This document shows positions 58,262-64,000 of a stretch of 64,000 bases of DNA, piece after piece. The stretch lies in contig JAJPHR010000054.1 in assembly GCA_021325145.1 (NCBI GenBank), positions 1 through 64,000 of the forward strand. Reading direction: 5' to 3'. The stretch is from Verrucomicrobiota bacterium (GTDB lineage Bacteria > Verrucomicrobiota > Verrucomicrobiia > Limisphaerales > Pedosphaeraceae). Under the pieces are notes generated by a model that worked only from the letters and a program-made list of their open reading frames with translations, ran no database searches and was not told the DNA's origin. Made by a program: the position numbers and the translations under genes. How positions within the stretch are numbered: position 1 is the first letter of the stretch; each line of letters starts with the position of its first letter.

Positions 58262-59164
58262 TTATCTCCCGAAATTAAACGGGAATACCACCTCCCCAAC
58301 CGTTACGACCAGAAACACGATGCTGATCAAGGCGTTCAACCGGAAGAAGGCCACATTGATCCACTTCAGGCTGCGCCGTCGCGCCAGCCAATGCTCCAGC
58401 AACAGGCTCAGCAGAATCACGAACAACCCAATCAGGTAGGCGAAACGGAAGCGGCACAGCAAACCGAAGGCGAACAGCAACCCCCACATTACCATGTGCG
58501 CCAGAAACGCGGCGGCCAGCGCATTCTTCGGACCCCAGCGCACCACCAGCGAGCGCAAGCCGTGGGTGCGGTCGAACTCGTAATCCTGCAATGCGTAGAT
58601 AATATCGAAGCCGATCAGCCAGAAGACCACCGCGAACGCCAGCAGGACGGGCAATACGGCGCTTTCCTTCAACGGCCAAAGGACAAACCCGCCCTTCACC
58701 GCCAGCCACGCTCCAATTGGCGCGAGCGCGAGCGCCACGCCGAGAAAGATGTGCGTGAAATCCGTAAACCGCTTGGTGAGCGAATAAAAACAAACCACCG
58801 CCAGCGCCACGGGCGACAGGTAAAAGCAAACCGGGTTCAGAAAGTAGCTCGCCACAACCAATCCCGCGCCGCTCAGGACGCACAGGACCACCGCGCCTGG
58901 CAGCGAAACCTGGCCGGTCGGCAAATGCCGCGTCGCCGTGCGCGGATTCGCCTGGTCAAACCGGCGATCCACGATTCGGTTAAACGACATCGCGCAAGTC
59001 CGCGCGCAAACCATCGCCGCCAGAATCAGTCCGAACGTCCGCCAACCGGGCCAACCGCGACTGTCCCGCGCTGCCACCGCCATGGACGCCAGGGCGAACG
59101 GCAGCGCGAAAACGGTGTGGGACAGCTTGACGAAGCCGGCCCATTTTTTTAGGAACGGCAGCAT
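58262..59164 (-). CDS. mqnP: UbiA-family prenyltransferase (menaquinone, MqnP-like)
   Basis: A 300-residue membrane enzyme with eight or so helices. The two magnesium-diphosphate motifs are NRIVDRRFDQ (about residues 62-71) and DYEFDRTHG (near 195). In the futalosine pathway MqnP adds the isoprenoid chain to a 1,4-dihydroxy-6-naphthoate; the family also includes 4-hydroxybenzoate polyprenyltransferase UbiA. Its position between mqnE and ubiX supports the menaquinone role. The start MLPFLKKWAGF is a normal cytoplasmic leader. Confidence 0.88.
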   Translation of the reverse strand: MLPFLKKWAGFVKLSHTVFALPFALASMAVAARDSRGWPGWRTFGLILAAMVCARTCAMSFNRIVDRRFDQANPRTATRHLPTGQVSLPGAVVLCVLSGAGLVVASYFLNPVCFYLSPVALAVVCFYSLTKRFTDFTHIFLGVALALAPIGAWLAVKGGFVLWPLKESAVLPVLLAFAVVFWLIGFDIIYALQDYEFDRTHGLRSLVVRWGPKNALAAAFLAHMVMWGLLFAFGLLCRFRFAYLIGLFVILLSLLLEHWLARRRSLKWINVAFFRLNALISIVFLVVTVGEVVFPFNFGR

Positions 59165-59189
59165 GGATGTGATTCAAGGGCGAAAAAAT

Positions 59190-59317
59190 AAACATCAAGA
59201 ACCAAATGCCAAGCTCCAGAAAAGTTCCAAAATCCAAATCCCAAAAAGCTGCGAATGAATTTTGGAGTTTGGGACTTGGAGCTTTTCTGGAGCTTGGCAT
59301 TTGGTTTTTGGTGTTTC
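59190..59317. repeat. Large inverted repeat between mqnP and ubiX
   Basis: The outer 35 bases of the left arm (from 59190) pair with the right arm ending at 59317 with two mismatches; the core word is CCAAATGCCAAGCTCCAG and its partner CTGGAGCTTGGCATTTGG. The inner parts of the arms also pair, less well. The right end runs into the last codon of ubiX. Similar words occur at about 55340-55400. Confidence 0.85.
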
Positions 59318-59873
59318 AATCCTTCTCCTCCTTCCACCGGACCACGAGAGTGTGCGTCACGCCAAGATGATCCAGCACCCTTGCCACCACGGTATCTACT
59401 ACTTGCTCAACCGTTTGGGGCCGCGTGTAAAAGGACGGGTTTGCAGGCAGGATCACCGCTCCCGCCAGCATGAGCAGCTCGAGGTTTTTTATATGGACGA
59501 GGTTCAGCGGCGTTTCGCGCGGAACGAGAATGAGCTTGCGCCGTTCCTTGAGCATCACGTCGGCGGCGCGCAACAGCACATCTTCGCTGAGCCCGTGCGC
59601 GATCCGTCCCAATGTGCCCATGGTGCACGGAATGACGACCATGGCATCGAATGGATTTGACCCGCTCGCAAACGGGACGTTCATGCTCTTCAAGCCATGG
59701 CTCTTCACGCCCGGAGGCAGGCGCAGGCCGCCCGGCAACTCCTCGGCCAGCACCGCCTGGGCATAGTTGCTGAGCACCACGTGAATCTCGTGCCGCCCCG
59801 GGTCGAGATTATCCAGCAACCGTTGCGCGTAGAGCGCCCCGCTGGCCCCGGTTATGGCGATCAGGATCCTCAC
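59316..59873 (-). CDS. ubiX: Flavin prenyltransferase UbiX
   Basis: A 185-residue flavoprotein that makes prenylated FMN, the cofactor of UbiD-type decarboxylases. MRILIAITGASGALYAQRLL is the FMN loop; VVIPCTMGTLGRIAHGLS and LVPRETPLNLVHIKNLELL are family signatures. In futalosine-using organisms it acts with the UbiD-like MqnL that decarboxylates the naphthoate; that gene is not in the window. It lies upstream of mqnP, separated by the inverted repeat. Confidence 0.95.
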   Translation of the reverse strand: MRILIAITGASGALYAQRLLDNLDPGRHEIHVVLSNYAQAVLAEELPGGLRLPPGVKSHGLKSMNVPFASGSNPFDAMVVIPCTMGTLGRIAHGLSEDVLLRAADVMLKERRKLILVPRETPLNLVHIKNLELLMLAGAVILPANPSFYTRPQTVEQVVDTVVARVLDHLGVTHTLVVRWKEEKD

Positions 59874-59890
59874 ACGCGCGCCGCGCTGAA

Positions 59891-60334
59891 TCAGGGGGCG
59901 GAAGCGGCTTCCGGCGGTTGCTCCGGGTTGGCTTGGGGCGCCGACATTACTTTCAGCACCAGGGGATAACGAATCTTCAATACATCGTCCACCGATACCT
60001 CGATGTAATAAACGCCGGCGACCTTGAATTCAACCTGGCCGAACATGGTGAGATTCGAGATGTTCCGGTTGACACCCGCCAGCTCGAACTTCATCTCGTT
60101 TTTTCGCAGCACCGTCGTTTGGTCCGGCGCAATCAGCCGCACACATTCGGTGAACTGGCCCAGGCCCGCCGTCCAGCGGTTGAACACGCACAGCCTCGTG
60201 GCGGTTACCGGCACTTGCTGGACATTAACATAGTTGATCACTCCAATAATGATAAAGGAGCCGGTCATTTCCCGGCGGACGTCTTCACACGGCAGGGAAC
60301 ATTGCAAGTCGGGCAGGATTCGTGCGGCATTCAT
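59891..60334 (-). CDS. Conserved-looking beta-rich protein, unknown function
   Basis: A 147-residue soluble protein without a signal peptide. The sequence LPCEDVRREMTGSFIIIGV and VEFKVAGVYYIEVSVDD resemble a beta-sandwich family I loosely recall as DUF6941, members of which start with a CEDVR block. No motif suggests an enzyme. It sits between folD and ubiX on the same strand, 17 bp before ubiX and 38 bp after folD, so it is likely in one transcript with them. Confidence 0.65.
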   Translation of the reverse strand: MNAARILPDLQCSLPCEDVRREMTGSFIIIGVINYVNVQQVPVTATRLCVFNRWTAGLGQFTECVRLIAPDQTTVLRKNEMKFELAGVNRNISNLTMFGQVEFKVAGVYYIEVSVDDVLKIRYPLVLKVMSAPQANPEQPPEAASAP

Positions 60335-60372
60335 GAGTTTGATTGTGAAAGGTCGGTCTTGAATTGAACAGT

Positions 60373-61272
60373 CTAAATGTGGGAAGCCGTTGCAGCCAAC
60401 TCTGCGGCGCGCACGGTATTTTGCATCAGCATCGCAATTGTCATCGGTCCCACGCCGCCGGGGTTGGGCGTGATCCGGCCGGCGATCGGCTGCACGGCCT
60501 CAAAGTCCACGTCACCCACGAGTCGCGATCCAGTCCTGGCCGAAGGATCGCTCACCCGGTTGACGCCCACGTCAATAACCGTGGTCCCGGGCTTGACCAT
60601 GTCCGCAGTGACAAACTTCGGCACACCCATCGCCGCAACCAAAATGTCGGCGCGCCGGCAGTGCGCTTTGATATCGCGTGTCTCGCGGTGACAGATAGTC
60701 ACCGTGGCGTTCGCGTTCTTCGCTTTCTGGCAGAGGATTGCCGCCATTGGTTTGCCAACGATATTGCCGCGTCCGAGGATCACAGCTTCCGCGCCCTCGA
60801 TCTTCACGCCGGAGCGGATCAGCAATTCGTGGATCCCCGCCGGCGTACACGGCAAAAATCCCGAAGGATCGCCCAGCATCAGTTTGCCCACGTTCATCGG
60901 GTGAAAACCATCCACGTCCTTTTGCGGCGAAACCGTGGCATATACCACGGCCTCCCGGATGTGACGGGGAAGCGGCGCTTGCACCAAAATTCCATGGACC
61001 CGGGCATCGGCATTCAGGCGCGCCAGCAGGGCGAGCAGTTCGCTTTCGGTCGTGGATTGCGCGAGGACCTGCGTTTCGGAGAAAAGCCCGAGTTGCCCGC
61101 AGGCTTTTTCCTTCATGCCCACATAGACTTTTGAAGCCGGATCTTCACCGACCCGCACGAAAGCCAGGCCGGGCTGGATGCCGCGCGATTTGAGAGCCGC
61201 CACGCGTTGGGCAACCTCAAGCTGAATCTGGCCGGCAATGGCCCGCCCATCGATGAGGTTTCCCGCAGGCAT
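60373..61272 (-). CDS. folD: Methylenetetrahydrofolate dehydrogenase/cyclohydrolase
   Basis: A 299-residue bifunctional enzyme that converts 5,10-methylene- to 10-formyl-tetrahydrofolate. The catalytic lysine K54 is in YVGMKEKACGQLG; the NADP-binding fold GRGNIVGKPMA and the PGGVGPMT loop at the end are intact. The start is MPAGNLIDGRAIA; the frame extends 21 codons further, into the SH3 gene end. It follows the SH3 gene by 4 bp. Confidence 0.97.
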   Translation of the reverse strand: MPAGNLIDGRAIAGQIQLEVAQRVAALKSRGIQPGLAFVRVGEDPASKVYVGMKEKACGQLGLFSETQVLAQSTTESELLALLARLNADARVHGILVQAPLPRHIREAVVYATVSPQKDVDGFHPMNVGKLMLGDPSGFLPCTPAGIHELLIRSGVKIEGAEAVILGRGNIVGKPMAAILCQKAKNANATVTICHRETRDIKAHCRRADILVAAMGVPKFVTADMVKPGTTVIDVGVNRVSDPSARTGSRLVGDVDFEAVQPIAGRITPNPGGVGPMTIAMLMQNTVRAAELAATASHI

Positions 61273-61276
61273 GGTC

Positions 61277-62395
61277 TTACTGCACGAGTTGGAGCTTTTG
61301 AATGGTGATGACGGGCGTGTTGGGCCAGCGTTCATCGAGCCCTTCCTCGCCGGTGACGAGCACCGTCTTGCCCTTCCAATGCTTCAGGGCCAGGTTGGTC
61401 GAAGTTGTGTAAAGATATTCCGTCACCTTCCCCGTATCCAGGCTCTCCAATTCATAATAGGACGGCGCTTGAATGCTGACGGTGCCGCGCACGATGCCTT
61501 CGCGCTGCACGATGCGCGGTTGAGGCGGCTCTTCCACCGGGGGCGGCAACGGTTCAGGCACCGGGGGCGTTACCACTGGCGGCGGGGTGGCCGTGTTCGT
61601 GGGAGCCGTGACTGGCGGTGGTTCCGTCGGCGGCGCGACCACCGGCGTGTTCTGCGCCACTTCCGTATTCGTCACCGGCATGGTCACTGGTGGAGCCATT
61701 GGGGTTTCGGCTTCCTTGTGCGAAAGCAAATGGGCCGCCACGAAAGCGAATGAGCCGGCTGGCGGCTCGATCTCCAGCCACTCACCCTTCGTCCCGACAT
61801 CCTTGATTGTGTCGCCCTTGTGCAACATCCCGACGATGCTGAAATTCTCTCCCGGGCCGCTGCGCACATTCAACTTGGCGGGTTTGACCGCCTTGTTTTC
61901 ATCCACATACGGCGCGTTGACAAACACATGCACATTGGTCGGCATGGCGATCTTGGCCCATTGGGCCGGCTCATCGGTCTTGGGATGCGGCAGCGTGATT
62001 TCTTCCAACACGGTCACCGTGTCGCCTTGTTTCAAGCGGGTGACGATCTCGCTGTTGATTTTGGCCTGGCCGCGGACGTTAACATTGTTCTGACGCGCCA
62101 CCGCGGGTTCGTTGATGACCAGCGGCACTGCCGGTTTGATTCCGGTGTCGCCCGGCAGGACGGTTTTTTTCGCCACTGCCGTTTTCTTCTTCGCCCTTTT
62201 CTTCGCCGCCGCTTTGGCCGGGGGCTTGTTCGTGGCCGGGGTCGTCACCTCGGCAGGCGGCAAAGTGACCGGCGGCTGCGCTGGTGGCGTGGCCGGGGTG
62301 GGATTCTCGGCTGGCGGCGGAAGCGCCGGGGGCACTTGGGCCATCGCGCCGGTTGAAAGCATCGCCGCCAGGGTCAGTCCAGATATTAGTTTCAT
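61277..62395 (-). CDS. Exported protein with two bacterial SH3 domains
   Basis: A 372-residue exported protein with a signal peptide (MKLISGLTLAAMLSTGAMAQ). Residues about 20-100 are Pro/Ala/Lys-rich. Two SH3b domains follow: NVNVRGQAKINSEIVTRLKQ (about 120-185) and KLNVRSGPGENFSIVGMLHK (about 190-245). A proline-rich linker leads to a C-terminal beta domain (about 310-372). SH3b domains often bind peptidoglycan, so it may be a cell-wall protein; the C-terminal part is not recognised. It is cotranscribed with folD and lies 8 bp after rluB. Confidence 0.85.
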   Translation of the reverse strand: MKLISGLTLAAMLSTGAMAQVPPALPPPAENPTPATPPAQPPVTLPPAEVTTPATNKPPAKAAAKKRAKKKTAVAKKTVLPGDTGIKPAVPLVINEPAVARQNNVNVRGQAKINSEIVTRLKQGDTVTVLEEITLPHPKTDEPAQWAKIAMPTNVHVFVNAPYVDENKAVKPAKLNVRSGPGENFSIVGMLHKGDTIKDVGTKGEWLEIEPPAGSFAFVAAHLLSHKEAETPMAPPVTMPVTNTEVAQNTPVVAPPTEPPPVTAPTNTATPPPVVTPPVPEPLPPPVEEPPQPRIVQREGIVRGTVSIQAPSYYELESLDTGKVTEYLYTTSTNLALKHWKGKTVLVTGEEGLDERWPNTPVITIQKLQLVQ

Positions 62396-62403
62396 AAATT
62401 CAG

Positions 62404-63111
62404 CTATTGAGACAGCAGGGATTTTATCTCGGTTGCTGTCAAGGTCCGCCACTTGCTGCTGGGCAATTCTCCCAGCTTGATCCGGCCGATCTGGGTCCGC
62501 ACCAGCCGGCTGACAACCAGCCCCTGCGATTCGAACAACCGGCGCACTTCCCGGTTGCGGCCCTCGCCCAATTCCAATTCCACCACGCTGGTCGAATTAT
62601 TGGCCGAAATCAGCCGGGCCTTTTCCGCCCGCAATTGTTCTCCCTCATGAGACACGCCGCGGGTGAAACGATTCAACATCTCCGGCTCCACGCGCCCTTC
62701 GACGATGGCCACATATTTCTTGCGAACACCGTAACGCGGATGCGTCAACCGCAAACTGAACTCACCATCATTGGTGAGAAAAATCAATCCCTCACTGTCG
62801 CAATCGAGCCGGCCCACCGGGTTGAGATTGCTCCATTCCCGCGGCAGCAACTCGCCGACCGTGTGCCGGTCCAGCTCGTCTTTGCGCGTGCAGATGTAGC
62901 CGGGCGGCTTGTTCAAAGCCACGTACAACTTGCGCTTGGGCCGGACTTGGGTGCCGTCATAGGTGACCCGGTCCCGGGCTGGATCCACTTTCGTGCCCAA
63001 TTCGCGCACGACCCGGCCATTGACCTCGACGCGGCCGGCCAAAATGACCTGCTCGCTGGCGCGCCGCGAGGCCACGCCCGCTTCTGCCAAGAATTTCTGC
63101 AACCGCACCAC
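62404..63111 (-). CDS. rluB: 23S rRNA pseudouridine synthase, RluB-like
   Basis: A 235-residue pseudouridine synthase of the RsuA/RluB group. An N-terminal S4 domain (VRLQKFLAEAGVASRRASE) is followed by the catalytic domain with D in GRLDCDSEGLIFLTNDG and a C-terminal GRNREVRRLFES motif. The GTG at 63111 is the start because GGAG lies seven bases before it; the frame is open 27 codons further, but those are not S4-like. RluB makes pseudouridine 2605 of 23S rRNA. RsuA is the main alternative. Confidence 0.92.
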   Translation of the reverse strand: MVRLQKFLAEAGVASRRASEQVILAGRVEVNGRVVRELGTKVDPARDRVTYDGTQVRPKRKLYVALNKPPGYICTRKDELDRHTVGELLPREWSNLNPVGRLDCDSEGLIFLTNDGEFSLRLTHPRYGVRKKYVAIVEGRVEPEMLNRFTRGVSHEGEQLRAEKARLISANNSTSVVELELGEGRNREVRRLFESQGLVVSRLVRTQIGRIKLGELPSSKWRTLTATEIKSLLSQ

Positions 63112-63195
63112 GGAAAAACTCCAACTCGAAATGTACGGCAAGGCGAAAAGTGGAAAAGGCGTCGCCGCCCGTTCCGCACTCCGCATTCCCAATTT

Positions 63196-63351
63196 CTAAG
63201 CGTCCGGCTTGGTCTTGCGCAGGCCGGTAATGCGATCCCCGTCCTTCCACTGGCCGCGTTTCTTCAGCAAACCGACCCGCTCGAACCGCTTGAGCACGTT
63301 GCGTTTGCCGCCAACCGTGGCCACCGCCCGCAAACTACGATGTTGTGACAT
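63196..63351 (-). CDS. Chlamydiae/Verrucomicrobia small basic protein
   Basis: A 51-residue protein: MSQHRSLRAVATVGGKRNVL, then KRFERVGLLKKRGQWKDGDR, then ITGLRKTKPDA. It matches the small basic protein family (TIGR04137 as I recall it) reported only from Chlamydiae and Verrucomicrobia. AGGA lies eight bases before the ATG. The rluB gene starts 84 bp downstream, so they may be cotranscribed; a ribosome-linked role is often supposed. It is easily missed because it is so short, and it is the best single phylum marker in the window. Confidence 0.88.
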   Translation of the reverse strand: MSQHRSLRAVATVGGKRNVLKRFERVGLLKKRGQWKDGDRITGLRKTKPDA

Positions 63352-63524
63352 AAATCAAATCCTGATGTTATTAGCCCGCCTTCTATTGAAGGCGAAGGGT
63401 GTTTTTAACACGGCTTTCCCTCGCTGCCAATGGTTTATTTGGGAAAATCGGCGCTCCGGGTGAGCCGATGCTGCCGGTTCTTGTCGCGTTGACTGGTTGT
63501 TGGTTGCGGTTACAGTCCAGCGTG

Positions 63525-63950
63525 ATGACCGGCACACCCAAGAGTTTCCACGAGAAGACGGGCGGAATGATGTATTTCCCGCGCATGCTCGACAAGATTC
63601 GGCTGCATGCCCGGGGCGAACTCCGGGCCGATTGTCACGCCAATCTCGGGCTCCGGATGGGAGGCGACGGCACGTGCTGCGGTTTTCTGCACGTGGCGTA
63701 TTCCGACCTTAAGCGCCGCGTGCTGGAAGGGGGAACCGACGAGGAGATACTGGAGTGGTGTTTCCAGAATGGCAGGAAATTGAACGAGCTGGACCTGCTC
63801 GTTTGGAACGAATTTGTGCGGAAGTTGGGCTGGAATGACCGGGCCACTCCGCTGCTGGAAAAATGGAAGGCGCAAAGCGGTCTCGCCGGGCGAACCGACC
63901 TCGTCACGATCGTTGACTACACGGACGTGGACGAAGGTCGAAAACCCTGA
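63525..63950 (+). CDS. DUF5069 domain protein
   Basis: A 141-residue soluble protein. FPRMLDKIRLHARGEL is the opening block of DUF5069, followed by CCGFLHVAYSDLKRRVLEGG, EEILEWCFQNGRKL and EFVRKLGWNDRATP. The domain has no known function and is common in Verrucomicrobia and Planctomycetes. The ATG at 63525 is chosen because the family starts with MTGTPKSF-like ends; the frame is open 42 codons upstream. Confidence 0.88.
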   Translation: MTGTPKSFHEKTGGMMYFPRMLDKIRLHARGELRADCHANLGLRMGGDGTCCGFLHVAYSDLKRRVLEGGTDEEILEWCFQNGRKLNELDLLVWNEFVRKLGWNDRATPLLEKWKAQSGLAGRTDLVTIVDYTDVDEGRKP

Positions 63951-63988
63951 GCCTTTTCGTTATATCGGTTTAAGAAAAGTGTGCTGCT

Positions 63989-64000
63989 GGTAGGGCGGGC
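63989..64000 (+). repeat. REP-like element, start only (cut by window)
   Basis: GGTAGGGCGGGC matches the first 12 bases of the 57-bp element at 8625-8681; the rest lies beyond the window. Confidence 0.5.

Overview
The window looks like a chromosomal piece of a Verrucomicrobiota bacterium, probably of the Pedosphaera/Limisphaera kind. Four things point there: a 51-residue protein (63196-63351) that I recognise as the Chlamydiae/Verrucomicrobia small basic protein; a pseudopilin of the type common in that phylum; several very large exported proteins with a shared style; and many short palindromic or word-like intergenic repeats. The futalosine menaquinone genes and a PagL-like lipid A deacylase fit a Gram-negative cell. 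There are no rRNA genes, and I saw no tRNA, CRISPR array, transposase or phage gene.

Left part (1-13.3 kb): the end of a PAS histidine kinase, a KDPG aldolase, a secreted Calx-beta/Ig protein, the giant helicase Lhr, a repeat-rich gap, larC with a histidine-rich insert, a Trm112-like protein, a small membrane protein, a Rieske protein, and ribBA-ribH. Middle left (13.3-26.2 kb): four genes on the minus strand form the most unusual locus. An ECF sigma factor overlaps by 4 bp a 1592-residue protein that joins an anti-sigma-like start, a pseudopilin-like segment, a Wzz-like domain and a YfbK-type vWA module. It is followed by a small exported protein and a roughly 2170-residue lipoprotein with an internal duplication. 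The last two genes are each preceded by one copy of a 112-bp repeat able to form three hairpins.

Centre (26.7-45.2 kb): a GH105/DUF4861 pectin-oligomer hydrolase, an RlmI-like methyltransferase, PagL, gap with a clear terminator, a Fcy1-like cytosine deaminase, a pseudopilin followed 2 bp later by a B-box/propeller membrane protein, clpP-clpX, a VOC protein, a GNAT enzyme, a sulfotransferase coupled to a YfhO-like membrane protein, and a TMEM175 channel.

Right part (45.3-64 kb): an astacin protease fused to a beta-helix repeat array; a tight housekeeping run (Nudix, exonuclease, rsmA, class III aminotransferase, queE); glutamate dehydrogenase; a secreted protein whose start lies in a palindromic repeat; a basic repeat protein; an esterase coupled to mqnE, then mqnP and ubiX; a beta-rich protein of unknown function; folD; an SH3 protein; an RluB-type pseudouridine synthase; the small basic protein; and a DUF5069 protein.

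All family names come from reading motifs in the translated sequence; no database search was run. Start sites were moved inward where signal peptides, Shine-Dalgarno sites or conserved domain starts demanded it.
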